From the NCBI GenBank assembly GCA_016704465.1, contig JADJAD010000015.1, forward strand, positions 88,669 through 152,668: a stretch of DNA of 64,000 nt. Direction: 5' to 3'. Positions 1 to 8,771 of this stretch are shown here, one piece after another; within the stretch, counting starts at the first letter, position 1, and each line of letters begins with the position of its first letter. A model generated the notes under the pieces. The model searched no databases. It had not been told where the DNA came from and worked only from the letters and a program-made list of their open reading frames with translations. The position numbers and the translations under genes were made by a program. This DNA comes from Gemmatimonadota bacterium. Its GTDB lineage: Bacteria; Gemmatimonadota; Gemmatimonadetes; Gemmatimonadales; Gemmatimonadaceae.

Positions 1-1
1 C

Positions 2-172
2 TACGACGGGACCACCGGGGCGATGCTGGCGGCCGAACGCTTTCAGGTGGGCGCGGGCGGCACGCCGGGGCGTGCAGGATCGAGCGCACTCGACGCGATC
101 AGTCAGGCCGCCGAATCGGTCACGCGTCAGGCCGTGCGGGTCATCCTGCAGCGCACGGGTTCCAATCGCTGA
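2..172 (+). CDS. C-terminal fragment of an unrecognised protein
   Basis: The frame is open from the left edge to a TGA at 170-172 and gives 57 residues beginning YDGTTGAMLAAERF and ending QRTGSNR. It has a small-residue-rich middle and an amphipathic helical end (ISQAAESVTRQAVRVILQ). It converges on the CsgG-like gene 12 bases downstream. The N-terminal part lies outside the window, so no family can be assigned. Confidence 0.5.
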   Translation, partial: YDGTTGAMLAAERFQVGAGGTPGRAGSSALDAISQAAESVTRQAVRVILQRTGSNR

Positions 173-184
173 TGGGCGCGGGGC

Positions 185-1078
185 TCAGGGGACGGGGCGG
201 AGCCGGTCGCCGTCCTTCGCGATCCCCTTCACCACCTTGCCGATCGCCGACTGCGACAGCACCCGGGTCACTTCTAGCGTGCCGACGGCCTCGGTCACTT
301 CATCGAGCACCTTGCCGCTGGCGTCGGTGATCCGGTCAATGACCCGCACCACCTCGAATCGCTGTCCGACCTTGATCCCGGTGTTCTGCCCGCGATCGAT
401 GTAGAAATCGGCCCCTCGCACGCCCACGACCTGTGCCATGGGCTCGGCGACCGCGAGGGTGGCGAGTTGGGCCTTCTGGCTGCGGACCTGCTTGACGGCT
501 TCCTCGATCGCCGGCCGCAGCGCCTCCTGCGCCGTCCCGGCATCCATGTCGCGCTCGAAGTTGTAATCCTTGAACGCGGCCCCGCCGAAGCGCTTTTTCC
601 CCGTTCCCTTGGCGGTCAGGACGATCTCGCCGGTGGTGGTGTTGATCACGCGCGCGTCCACGATGCTCTCGGCCTCAGTGTAGCTCGCGGCCAGTCGGCC
701 GATGCCCGCCGACTTGCGGTCGAGGGAGAACTGGGTGATGGAGCCGACGACGACCGCCTGCGCGCCGATCAGTCGCCCGATCCGGGCCGCCGTGTTGGCA
801 TCGACCGCGCCGCTCATGCCCAGCTTCTGCTCCGTGAGCAACGCCTCGATCTGGCGGCGCTCGATCACGGCAAACTCACCGGTGCCCACCAGCTGCGTGG
901 TGAACTCGTCGGCGGCGGCGTAGCCGAGACGGCTGCCGAAGATGCTCGACGTGGTGTTGTTCTCGAACGCGAGCACGGCGAGTCGTGGCTTCGACTGGGC
1001 GTGGCCCGTGCTCGCCGCGGCCGCCACGGCGAAAGCCATCGACAGGACCGCGCATGTGGCGCGCGATACGATATGCAT
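185..1078 (-). CDS. CsgG/HfaB-like exported protein
   Basis: A secreted protein of the CsgG-type family (curli/holdfast export and assembly factors). The ATG at 1078 is chosen over an upstream in-frame start because GGAGAG precedes it and it opens a clean signal peptide (MHIVSRATCAVLSMAFAV...GHAQ). After cleavage the family core starts at once: LAVLAFENNTTSS, then FAVIERRQIEALLTEQKLG and AQAVVVGSITQFSLD, the usual CsgG order. The C-terminal part (about residues 210-297) forms a second beta-rich domain with GADFYIDRGQNTGIKVGQRF. No curli genes are nearby, so a role in outer-membrane export is only a family inference; related proteins are also lipoprotein-like periplasmic components. It stands alone, convergent with the fragment at the left edge. 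Confidence 0.75.
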   Translation of the reverse strand: MHIVSRATCAVLSMAFAVAAAASTGHAQSKPRLAVLAFENNTTSSIFGSRLGYAAADEFTTQLVGTGEFAVIERRQIEALLTEQKLGMSGAVDANTAARIGRLIGAQAVVVGSITQFSLDRKSAGIGRLAASYTEAESIVDARVINTTTGEIVLTAKGTGKKRFGGAAFKDYNFERDMDAGTAQEALRPAIEEAVKQVRSQKAQLATLAVAEPMAQVVGVRGADFYIDRGQNTGIKVGQRFEVVRVIDRITDASGKVLDEVTEAVGTLEVTRVLSQSAIGKVVKGIAKDGDRLRPVP

Positions 1079-1255
1079 ACCAGCTCTCTCCGTGAGAATC
1101 GAATCTCCGTGGCGTGGCGACGATGCCGCCCGGTCGTGCTGCGAAGCACGGCGCCGCCTGTCCCGTCCCGCGCCCTCCGCGTTGCCGCGTCGCAATCATG
1201 ACGCGCAGCCATCAGGAATGTCTCCGAGTATCCGGCCGCGCGCCAGCGACGCCGG

Positions 1256-2749
1256 TCACGGAATGATGCCGCTCCGAACCAGGTACCATTGTGTCTGGGG
1301 CGGACGAAACCACTCGTACCCCGTCGCAGTGAGCACGGCGTCGTCCTCGAACGGGATCGTCAACAATCCGTCGTTCCACTCCGGGATCCGCGTGGTGGCG
1401 CTCAGTTCTATCGAGCGATACGAACCGAGCCGCAGCCTTGAGTCCCACGCGGGAGGCACCAGCGTTGTTCCAGCGCGCGCATTGATCTGCGGTCCTACGC
1501 CGTGCCCGTGCGTCCCGATGGGGTGCGAGTAGATGCTGGGGGTGAAGTCGACGCCGGCGAGCGCGGCCAGCGTTGCCTGGGCCGCCTCATGTCCTGACAT
1601 GCCGGGACGCGCGGTGGTGCGCAGCGCCTCCTGCGTCCGGTTGCCGTTCTGTAGGGCACGCACCAACCCCGCCGGCACCTCGGTTTCGCCCGGGCGCAGC
1701 ACATAGGCGACCTTTTGCCAGTCGCTCGCCATGCCCAGGTAGTTGAAGCCGCAGTCGAGGTGGATCACGTCGCCGGGCTGGAAGACCAGCGACTCGGGCG
1801 CAGGGTGCACGTACGGGATCATCTTTCCGGTGGCGGCGTCGAAGCGCTGCACCGCAGTGTGGATCTCGAACCATGGCGTGGCGCCGACGCCGAGTCGGGC
1901 GACCTGGTCGTTGAACCACCAGCCAACGTCGGCGGCGGTAGTCTTGCCCGGCGTGATGACCTCGTTGGACAGCGCGCGCTGGGCGAGGATGTCGGTGGCC
2001 TCCACCAGCATTCGGTAGTGCTCCAGCTCATCAGGGAGGCGCGTGTCGAGGTATTCCTCGATGAGCGGCGCGGCCGGGATGATGCGCCTGGCATACTCGG
2101 GCCCGATGGCCTGGACGATCAATTCGTGCGCGTCGCGGGAGAGCCCGCCGTCCTGCCCTCGCGGTCCCCGGATGGCGAGCGCGATGCTCTTCGGTCGCGT
2201 GCGTGCCACGAGTTCGCGCAGTCCGTCTGACAGGTCCGATGTCCCCCGGTCGGATCGCGCCGTGGGGAGTGGCTCGAAGAAGCGGGCGTTTGTCGCCGAC
2301 GGGCGCCAGTAGTTGGAATAGCGCAGCAGCCCGGCGTCGCCGCCATCCACGAAGACGTGTGCGTCGCGCCGGCTGACGTACACCAGCGGCGGGGCGACGT
2401 GTTCACTCAGCGGGTCGTTGTGAAACTCCTCGTTGACCACGATCCACATGCCCACGCCGTGCGCGCGCATCATGGGCAGCAGCCGGCGGTGTCGCTCCTC
2501 GAGCCATCGCACGCGCAGGTCGAACTGCTCGCGCACGGAGAGCAGCCGCGGGAGCGGTGGGATGACCCGGCCGTCGAAGAGGACGAGGGTGTCGTCCGCG
2601 ACTCGGGCAAGTCGCGACGCGGGTGTGGGCGATGCGATGGACTGGGCCGCGAGCCGAGGCCCGGCGGTAAGCACGGCTACCGCGGCGACGATGCCGAGGG
2701 CCGTGTGCATCGTGCGATCCGAGCGACGTACGGGTGAGCGAGTCAGCAT
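1256..2749 (-). CDS. Exported M24-family Xaa-Pro aminopeptidase
   Basis: A metallopeptidase with the pita-bread fold, expected to remove N-terminal residues in front of proline in the periplasm. The N-terminus has arginines followed by a hydrophobic stretch ending PRLAAQ, a signal peptide. The start at 2749 supplies the positive n-region; an ATG at 2710 is possible. The metal ligands of M24 are visible: aspartates in HLDCGFNYLGMASDW (about residue 330), histidine in GTHGHGVGP (about 414), glutamates in SIELSATTR (about 446) and PFEDDAVL (about 466). At 497 aa the length fits secreted bacterial members with an N-terminal creatinase-like domain. The gene behind it on the same strand (GH20) lies 94 bases upstream, so the two could share a transcript. 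Confidence 0.85.
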   Translation of the reverse strand: MLTRSPVRRSDRTMHTALGIVAAVAVLTAGPRLAAQSIASPTPASRLARVADDTLVLFDGRVIPPLPRLLSVREQFDLRVRWLEERHRRLLPMMRAHGVGMWIVVNEEFHNDPLSEHVAPPLVYVSRRDAHVFVDGGDAGLLRYSNYWRPSATNARFFEPLPTARSDRGTSDLSDGLRELVARTRPKSIALAIRGPRGQDGGLSRDAHELIVQAIGPEYARRIIPAAPLIEEYLDTRLPDELEHYRMLVEATDILAQRALSNEVITPGKTTAADVGWWFNDQVARLGVGATPWFEIHTAVQRFDAATGKMIPYVHPAPESLVFQPGDVIHLDCGFNYLGMASDWQKVAYVLRPGETEVPAGLVRALQNGNRTQEALRTTARPGMSGHEAAQATLAALAGVDFTPSIYSHPIGTHGHGVGPQINARAGTTLVPPAWDSRLRLGSYRSIELSATTRIPEWNDGLLTIPFEDDAVLTATGYEWFRPPQTQWYLVRSGIIP

Positions 2750-2843
2750 GGCAAGGCCCAGTTAGTGTGTGCGACGCCGTGGCACGACGCCGTTGAGCTC
2801 GGGGGCGGTACAGCCGCGTCAGGCGTCGACGCGCCGTCAGGCC

Positions 2844-4433
2844 TCACTCGCGCCACTGCACCTGCACGGATCGATGAAAGTTGATGCCGAGCGCCGCGAG
2901 GCGCGCGCCATGCACCCCCAACCGCAACCTGAACTCCTCCCACCGCCGGTCCATCTGGCGTGACCACCCCACCTCGGCCAGGGCAATCAGGCGCGGAAAG
3001 GCGAGGAACTCGAAGTCGCTGCGTCGCTCGATCGTCTCGGACCAGAGCGGCCCTTCGACGCCGAGCACGGCGCGACCGCTGACGCCGGCCAGCAGGGAAT
3101 CCGGGTCCCAGTCGTATGCATCTCGCACGTCGAAGACTGCAGCCCATGTGTAGCCGAGCACGGTGCTGCTGTCGTACTTCATGTCGAGGTAGGTGCGATG
3201 TGCCGGCGACAGGATGGCCTGCCCGCCGCGCGCCGCATGCACGTGCGTGGAATCGCTGGCCCTCGTGCGCGCGGGACGCCAGTGCTGCACGATCGACCCG
3301 GCGTCGAGCCGGGCCGCCGCGACCTCGCCCCACCCGATCATCTGCTTGCCATGTCCCCGCACGATCCCTTCCACGCGTTCGACGAAGCGCAGGTACTCGT
3401 CGTGGGGCAGCTTCTCCACCTCATCGCCGCCGATGTGGAAATAGGGGCCCGGGGTCAGCACCGAGATCTCGCGCACCACGTCGTCGATGAATCGGTACAC
3501 CGTGTCGCGTGAGGCGCAGAGGGCGCTGAAGCCTACTCGCGTTCCGGTGTAGAGCGGCGGAGCGCGATCGTCGCAGTTGAGCTCAGGGTACGACGCCAGC
3601 GCGGCGTTGGTGTGCCCCGGCATGTCGATCTCCGGGACGATCGTGATGTATCGCTCGGCGGCGTAGGCGACCAGGTCGGCATACTGCCCCTGCGTGTAGT
3701 ACCCGCCCTCGCCCCCGCCCACCTGCCGGCTCCCGCCATGGTGCGCGAGGTTGGGCCATGACCTAATCTCCAGCCGCCACCCCTGATCGTCCGAGAGGTG
3801 CAGGTGCAATCGGTTGAGCTTGTAGAGTGCCATGACGTCGATGAATCGCTTGACGTCGTCGGCCGGGAGGAAGTGACGGGCGACATCGAGCATCGCACCG
3901 CGCCAGGCGTAGCGCGGGTGATCCGAGATTTGCACGCCGGGTACGACGAGCCGCCGGCCGGTGACCGCACGATGCTCGACGGCCACGGGGAGCAGCTGCC
4001 GCAGCGTCTGCATGGCGCGGAAGATCCCTGCCGGCGCGGAGGCATGGAGCGCGACGCCGTTGCGGTCCGCAGTGAGGGTGTATCCCTCGTCGCCCAGCGA
4101 GTCGCTCGTCAGCCCCAGCAGGATGCTGGCGGGAGGCACCGCCTGGCTGGCAACGAGGCGCGTGACCCCACGCGCGGCCGCGGGAGCGAGCAGTGCCGAC
4201 AGCTGGCGCGCGATGCCCTGAACCTCGTCGGGGGAGTCGTGGGCGACCACGATGCGTGTGCTGTCGGAGATCACGAACGAGTCGGCAGGTATTCCGCGCA
4301 CGCTCGTCGGCATGGGGACGAGGGTGGCGTAGCGAGGGGCCGCCGATGCGGCTGCTGGTGCCACCGCGGTACGCGGGGCGGGTGCGCACGCGGCGGTGAG
4401 AAACAACACCAGGAGAGTCGTCGTACGGCGCAT
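2844..4433 (-). CDS. Beta-N-acetylhexosaminidase, GH20, lipoprotein
   Basis: A glycoside hydrolase that releases terminal N-acetylglucosamine or N-acetylgalactosamine from chitin- or peptidoglycan-derived oligosaccharides. The signal sequence MRRTTTLLVLFLTAAC ends in a lipobox-like TAAC, so it is probably lipid-anchored in the periplasm or outer membrane. Residues about 40-150 are the GH20b domain. The catalytic barrel follows with YAWRGAMLDVARHFLP and the hallmark HIGGDEVEK near residue 333, where the D-E pair is the catalytic dyad for substrate-assisted hydrolysis. The C-terminal barrel end (GVEGPLWSETI, FPRLIALAEVGWS) is complete. Length (529 aa) is normal. The AmpG-like transporter a few kilobases away may take up related muropeptides; that link is inference. 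Confidence 0.88.
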   Translation of the reverse strand: MRRTTTLLVLFLTAACAPAPRTAVAPAAASAAPRYATLVPMPTSVRGIPADSFVISDSTRIVVAHDSPDEVQGIARQLSALLAPAAARGVTRLVASQAVPPASILLGLTSDSLGDEGYTLTADRNGVALHASAPAGIFRAMQTLRQLLPVAVEHRAVTGRRLVVPGVQISDHPRYAWRGAMLDVARHFLPADDVKRFIDVMALYKLNRLHLHLSDDQGWRLEIRSWPNLAHHGGSRQVGGGEGGYYTQGQYADLVAYAAERYITIVPEIDMPGHTNAALASYPELNCDDRAPPLYTGTRVGFSALCASRDTVYRFIDDVVREISVLTPGPYFHIGGDEVEKLPHDEYLRFVERVEGIVRGHGKQMIGWGEVAAARLDAGSIVQHWRPARTRASDSTHVHAARGGQAILSPAHRTYLDMKYDSSTVLGYTWAAVFDVRDAYDWDPDSLLAGVSGRAVLGVEGPLWSETIERRSDFEFLAFPRLIALAEVGWSRQMDRRWEEFRLRLGVHGARLAALGINFHRSVQVQWRE

Positions 4434-4595
4434 CGCTTGAGCGGGGTGGGGGATGTGGCAATACTACAAGCCGACTCGCACTTCGTCGCCGGCTCTGCGT
4501 CGACAGGCGGTCGTCGACGACCTGTGCGACGGCCACGACTCTCCGTTTAGCCACAACACTCCTGATCCCTCGCCGCCACCCTCGCCGCCCCGAAA

Positions 4596-5099
4596 ATGTC
4601 GCTGCAGCTACGACTCAAGAAGGGGCGCGATGGCCGGGTCGCATCGTTCGCCCTGCACCGCGCCGACGGTAGCGTTACGGTGATGCGGAACATCAACCCG
4701 TTCTTCCCCATGCACGACCTGACGCACTACGCCGTGGAGAGCACACTGCGGCTCCGGCAGGGCTTCTACGGCATGGTCAGCGACGGATGGAACTTCGACG
4801 ACTTCGGGGCGCCCTGGCCGCGCGGGGCGATGCCCGCCGATCGCGACCCGGCCGAGGAGATGGTGGGGCTGCTCGACTGGGAGCGGGCGACCGGCTTTCC
4901 GATGACCGTCGACGATGTGAACGAACAGTTGCGCGCCTTCGCGGTCGCCAATCCCACCGCTCCGCCGCTCGTCGTCACGCAGTCCGTGCTCGACGCGGTG
5001 CGGGAGCGCGTACGTGGCTACCACGCACAATGGAAGGCGCTGCCCAACGGCCAGACGCTCGTGCTCGAGTACGCGCCGGGCGAGGATCGGCAGCCGTAG
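4596..5099 (+). CDS. Conserved hypothetical cytoplasmic protein
   Basis: A 167-residue protein with no signal peptide or membrane segment. It opens with a small beta domain (MSLQLRLKKGRDGRVASF) followed by a segment rich in aromatic and histidine residues (PFFPMHDLTHYAVEST) and a helical C-terminal half containing MVGLLDWERATGF. The intact frame, an ATG start and composition matching its neighbours indicate a real gene. I do not recognise the family. It lies 53 bases upstream of the amidohydrolase on the same strand and diverges from the GH20 gene. Confidence 0.65.
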   Translation: MSLQLRLKKGRDGRVASFALHRADGSVTVMRNINPFFPMHDLTHYAVESTLRLRQGFYGMVSDGWNFDDFGAPWPRGAMPADRDPAEEMVGLLDWERATGFPMTVDDVNEQLRAFAVANPTAPPLVVTQSVLDAVRERVRGYHAQWKALPNGQTLVLEYAPGEDRQP

Positions 5100-5152
5100 T
5101 CGCCGCCGACGTGCATCGCAGCCTTCCGATCATCTCCGACCCCAGCTCAGCA

Positions 5153-6736
5153 ATGGCTCTCCAACCCGTCCCGTTCGCCCAGCACCATCGCCGTCATGCG
5201 CGTCGCGCCGCGCTCATCGTGCTCGCTGCCGTGGCGGTCGTCGCACCCGTCCCGGCCAGCGGCGCCGGTGTGGCAGGCGCATCGAGTCCGGTGCGTCCGA
5301 CGACATCGATGGTCGCACTCGCGCAAGTCAGTCAGCAAGCGGCAGCCACCGCGAAAGCCGACACCACGCCGATTGCGATCGTCCACGCCACCGTGGTCGA
5401 TGCGTCCAACGGGCGACTCACGCCAGGGCAGACGATCGTCGTGCGCGGAACCCGGATCGTGGCGGTGACAAACGATGCCGCGGCCGCCATCCCGCCAGGT
5501 GCACGGCTGGTCGACGCGACCGGCAAGTTCGTGATACCGGGTCTGTGGGACATGCACGTGCATGCCGTCGGCCCCGGGATCGACCGCTTGTTTCTCCCCA
5601 TCCTCGCCGCCAACGGCATCACCGGGGTGCGCGACATGTGGGGGCGCTTCGCCTGGTTCGACTCGGCGCGCGCGCAGGTGGCGCGTGGTGCGCTGGTGGC
5701 GCCGCGCATCGTCGGGAGCGGTCACATCCTCGACGGATCGCCGGCCATCTGGCCCGGCTCGACCGGGGTCAAGGACGCCGACGAGGCGCGACGCATGGTC
5801 GATTCGCTCGCCGCCGGGGGCGCCGCCTTCATCAAGGTCTACTCCCGCCTCACGCCTGACGAGTTCCGCGCGGCGGCACAACAGGCCAAGCGGCGTGCCC
5901 TCCCGTTCGCCGGCCACGTGCCGTCGCTCGTGTCGGTCGCGGAGGCCTCGGACCTGGGGATGAAGAGCATCGAGCACCTGCAGATGCTCACCAACGCCTG
6001 TTCGCGCGACGAGGACGCCATGCGCGCCGAGTACACCGCGGCGTTCGCCTCGGCCAAGGGGTGGGATTCGGCCGGCGTCGTGTCGCGCGCGCAGGCGCGA
6101 CGCGTGGTCGACACGTTCGACCCTGCCCGGTGCCGCGCGCTGGCACAACGCCTCAAGCGCAACGACACGTGGATGGTCCCGACCATGACCGTGCTGCGTT
6201 CCATCGCCTTTCTCGACGACACCACGCTGGCCGCCGATCCGCGATTGGCCTACATCCCGCGCTGGTTCAGCGGGAGCTGGAATCCGAAGAACGACTTCCG
6301 ATTTCGTATGCTCACCCCGGCCGATTGGGCGCTGCGTCGTGAGGCCTTCGCCCTCCAGCAGCGCATCGTGACGCTGCTGCACGAGCAGGGAGTGCCGTTC
6401 CTTGCCGGGACCGACCTCTCCAACCCCTTCATCTTTCCCGGCTTCTCGCTGCACGAGGAGCTGCGAAACCTGGTGGCGGCCGGCTTCACCCCGCTGCAGG
6501 CGCTGCAGGCCGCCACCGTCAATCCCGCCCGCTACTTCGCCGCCACCGATTCGTTAGGTGCGGTGGCGGCCGGCAAGCTGGCCGACCTCGTGGTGCTCGA
6601 TGGCAACCCGCTCGCCGACATCGCCAACACCGAGCGCGTGCACGCCGTGGTGCTCAACGGACTGTTGCTCGACGCCCCGGCCAGGCAACGACTGCTAGAG
6701 AACGGGAAGGCGCTCGCCAGTCCGCCGCGACCCTAG
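5153..6736 (+). CDS. Exported amidohydrolase (imidazolonepropionase-like)
   Basis: A metal-dependent hydrolase of the amidohydrolase superfamily, probably periplasmic and acting on cyclic amides or dipeptide-like bonds. The ATG at 5153 is chosen because the open frame upstream of it is only the shadow of the preceding gene, and because it starts a signal peptide with arginines and a hydrophobic core (RRAALIVLAAVAVVAPVPA). The HxH pair is in DMHVHAVG (about residues 134-139), the carboxylated lysine is in FIKVYSRL (about 228), further ligands are in FAGHVPS and SIEHLQ, and the last aspartate is in FLAGTDLSNP. The small N- and C-terminal beta-sandwich strands (TLTPGQTIVVRG-type, and KLADLVVLDGNPL) are present. 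It converges with the transporter gene, overlapping it by four bases. Confidence 0.85.
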   Translation: MALQPVPFAQHHRRHARRAALIVLAAVAVVAPVPASGAGVAGASSPVRPTTSMVALAQVSQQAAATAKADTTPIAIVHATVVDASNGRLTPGQTIVVRGTRIVAVTNDAAAAIPPGARLVDATGKFVIPGLWDMHVHAVGPGIDRLFLPILAANGITGVRDMWGRFAWFDSARAQVARGALVAPRIVGSGHILDGSPAIWPGSTGVKDADEARRMVDSLAAGGAAFIKVYSRLTPDEFRAAAQQAKRRALPFAGHVPSLVSVAEASDLGMKSIEHLQMLTNACSRDEDAMRAEYTAAFASAKGWDSAGVVSRAQARRVVDTFDPARCRALAQRLKRNDTWMVPTMTVLRSIAFLDDTTLAADPRLAYIPRWFSGSWNPKNDFRFRMLTPADWALRREAFALQQRIVTLLHEQGVPFLAGTDLSNPFIFPGFSLHEELRNLVAAGFTPLQALQAATVNPARYFAATDSLGAVAAGKLADLVVLDGNPLADIANTERVHAVVLNGLLLDAPARQRLLENGKALASPPRP

Positions 6737-8091
6737 CCTCGCGATGCGCCGGCCCCGTTCCCCGTCTGCTTGCCGTACTCGGGGTCGATCTTCACCAGCG
6801 CCGCGACCACGAAGCCCGGGATGGTGGAAATCATGACCCACACGAAGAAGTGCGGGTAGCCGAGCCGCTCCTGCAGCGCACCGGCAAACATCCCGGGCAG
6901 CATCATCCCCAGTGCCATGAAGCCGGTGCAGATGGCGTAGTGCGCCGTCTGCTGCCTCCCCTGGCTGATCATCATCATGTAGAGGATGTAGGCGGTGAAG
7001 CCGAACCCGTAGCCGAACTGCTCGAGCGCCAGCGCCGCCGTGATGACGGTGAAGCTCTCCGGTTGCGTGTACGACAGCCAGACGAAGGCCACGTCGGGGA
7101 GGTGGATGGCGACGACAAAGAGCCACAGCATTCGCTTGAGCCCGAAGCGCGAGGCCAGCACCCCGCCTAACAACCCTCCCGCCGTGAGGGCGATCGCCCC
7201 CGCCGTGCCGTAGGCCACCCCCACCTGGCTGGTGCTCAGTCCCAACCCGCCGTCGGCGCGGGCGTCCAGCAGGAAGGGGGTGACGAGCTTGACGAGCTGT
7301 GCCTCGGCAAAGCGGTACAGCATCAGGAAGAGCAGCACCGCCCACATGCGCGGCCGCTGGAAGAAGGAGACGAAGACCGACACGAACGACGCGGCCGGCG
7401 TGTCGCTGGCGGTTGACTCATCGGCGCGAAGCCCCGCCCGCACCGGCACGTCGTGCGCCGGGCGCGGCAGCACCCAGCGGTGCCACAACGCCAGCGCCGC
7501 AAACAGCGCGGCGATCGCGGCGAACGTCAGGACCCACGCGCGGCGCGGTTCATCCGGCGACAGCTGCTCCAGCTGCCCGGCGAACACCACGAACGCCCCC
7601 TGCCCGGTGATCATCGCCAGCCGATAGAACGTGCTGCGCACCCCCACGAACGCGGTCGCCTCACGCTGCGGCAGCGCCAGCAGGTAGAAGCCGTCGCAGG
7701 CGATGTCGTGCGTGGCCGACATCAGGGCCATGGCCCACAGCACGGTCAGCGTGAGGGCGAAGAACGACGGCGAACCGAGTGCCAACGCGAGCGCGGCCAG
7801 CGCGGCCGAGACGGCGAACTGGGCCCAGACCGTCCACCGGCGCTTGGTGCCGTACAGGTCGACGATCGGGCTCCACAACGGCTTGATGACCCACGGGAGG
7901 TAGAGCCAGCTGGTGTACAGCGCGATGTCGGTGTTCGAGATCCCGAGTCGCTTGTACATCACGACCGACACCGTCATCACCACGACGTACGGCAGCCCCT
8001 GCGCGAAGTAGAGCGAAGGGACCCACCACCACGCCCGCGCAGCCGGCGAGATCGCGCCGGGGATTGGGCGGCCGGGACTGTCTGGAGCCAT
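6733..8091 (-). CDS. MFS transporter, AmpG-like
   Basis: A twelve-helix major facilitator superfamily permease resembling AmpG, the importer of anhydro-muropeptides used in cell-wall recycling. The ATG at 8091 (MAPDSPGRP...) is chosen; the frame upstream of it is low-complexity HGRRAHG repeats encoded by a GC-rich tandem repeat and is not protein-like. The first helix carries WWWVPSLYFAQGLPYVVV, and the cytoplasmic loop DLYGTKRRWTVWAQ matches AmpG-type loops. The gene is divergent from the BlaI/BlaR1 pair. In proteobacteria AmpG-imported muropeptides induce beta-lactamase, so the pairing is suggestive, but no beta-lactamase gene is in view. Confidence 0.78.
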   Translation of the reverse strand: MAPDSPGRPIPGAISPAARAWWWVPSLYFAQGLPYVVVMTVSVVMYKRLGISNTDIALYTSWLYLPWVIKPLWSPIVDLYGTKRRWTVWAQFAVSAALAALALALGSPSFFALTLTVLWAMALMSATHDIACDGFYLLALPQREATAFVGVRSTFYRLAMITGQGAFVVFAGQLEQLSPDEPRRAWVLTFAAIAALFAALALWHRWVLPRPAHDVPVRAGLRADESTASDTPAASFVSVFVSFFQRPRMWAVLLFLMLYRFAEAQLVKLVTPFLLDARADGGLGLSTSQVGVAYGTAGAIALTAGGLLGGVLASRFGLKRMLWLFVVAIHLPDVAFVWLSYTQPESFTVITAALALEQFGYGFGFTAYILYMMMISQGRQQTAHYAICTGFMALGMMLPGMFAGALQERLGYPHFFVWVMISTIPGFVVAALVKIDPEYGKQTGNGAGASRG

Positions 8092-8190
8092 CGAGGGCCG
8101 TGGGGTGCGTGGGGAAGATGGCGGGTGAGGCGCCCGCCCAAAGGGACCGCACACCGTGCGCGCAAAGGCTAACCCCTCGCAGCCCGCATG

Positions 8191-8247
8191 GCGACCATGC
8201 GCGCGGCGACCATGCGCGCGACCATGCGCGCGGCGACCATGCGCGCG
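8191..8247. repeat. Imperfect 15-bp tandem repeat in a divergent intergenic region
   Basis: Three copies of GCGACCATGCGCGCG plus one 12-bp copy lacking the first three bases, in the 290-base spacer between the divergent AmpG-like and BlaI genes. The array inserts several spurious ATG codons. A function is not evident; slippage-prone DNA is the simplest reading. Confidence 0.75.
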
Positions 8248-8338
8248 ACGATGGGCGTGCCGACCGCGTGGCAACGGCATGTCGGCCGGCCTCACCCGGC
8301 GCGAAGGAAACGGATTTCCCGGCGCTGGTGTCTCACCC

Positions 8339-8349
8339 ACTACAGTCGT
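8339..8349. promoter_or_regulatory. Candidate BlaI-type operator
   Basis: ACTACAGTCGT is an interrupted inverted repeat (ACnAC-n-GTnGT) 32 bases upstream of the repressor start codon. BlaI/MecI-family repressors bind short dyads of the TACA/TGTA type and commonly regulate their own operon, so position and symmetry fit. This is a pattern call only. Confidence 0.35.
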
Positions 8350-8381
8350 CGCTCCTTTCGCCCCTCGTCAGCGAGAACGCC

Positions 8382-8771
8382 GTGTCCGTTCATCTCACCG
8401 ACTTGCAGCTGGCCATTGTGCGCGTGCTCTGGACGCGCGGCGCCACGACCGTGGTCGAGGTCCAGGAAGCGCTCATGCCCGAGCGCCCGCTGGCGCACAC
8501 CACCGTGGCCACGCTGCTCTCACGACTGGAAAAACGCGGCGTGATCAGTCGCGCAATCATCGGACGCCAGTTCCACTACCGCGCCGAAGTCTCCGAACCC
8601 GACGTGCGCCGCTCGATGGTGGGTGAACTGACCGACATGCTGTTCGCCGGACGCCCCGCGGCGCTCATCTCACACCTCATCGCCGAGCAGGAGATTCGCC
8701 CCGGCGACCTCGACGAGGTCAAGCAACTGATCGCTGCCGCCGAACGCCGGGTGGCGCCCAATGGACGGTAG
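8382..8771 (+). CDS. BlaI/MecI/CopY-family transcriptional repressor
   Basis: A winged-helix repressor of 129 residues. The GTG at 8382 begins MSVHLTDLQLAIVRVLWTRG, where the family N-terminus is expected; the open frame further upstream runs through the intergenic repeat. The recognition helix region reads HTTVATLLSRLEKRGVISR, the signature of this family, and the C-terminal helices (about residues 75-125) form the dimerisation part that is cleaved on induction in BlaI. The gene overlaps the membrane peptidase gene by 11 bases, the usual BlaI-BlaR1 arrangement. Targets could be its own operon and the divergent transporter; an operator-like dyad lies just upstream. Confidence 0.88.
   Translation: MSVHLTDLQLAIVRVLWTRGATTVVEVQEALMPERPLAHTTVATLLSRLEKRGVISRAIIGRQFHYRAEVSEPDVRRSMVGELTDMLFAGRPAALISHLIAEQEIRPGDLDEVKQLIAAAERRVAPNGR

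Noticed and set aside
5147..6454. A 435-codon minus-strand open frame
   Set aside because: Shadow of the amidohydrolase gene, rich in Gly, Arg, His and Asp as expected from GC-rich antisense.
8191..8247. Tandem repeat as a CRISPR array
   Set aside because: The units are adjacent with no spacers and only 12-15 bases long.
8092..8340. N-terminal extension of the AmpG-like protein through the repeat
   Set aside because: It would give an HGRRAHG low-complexity leader not seen in such permeases; ATG 8091 starts at the proper place.
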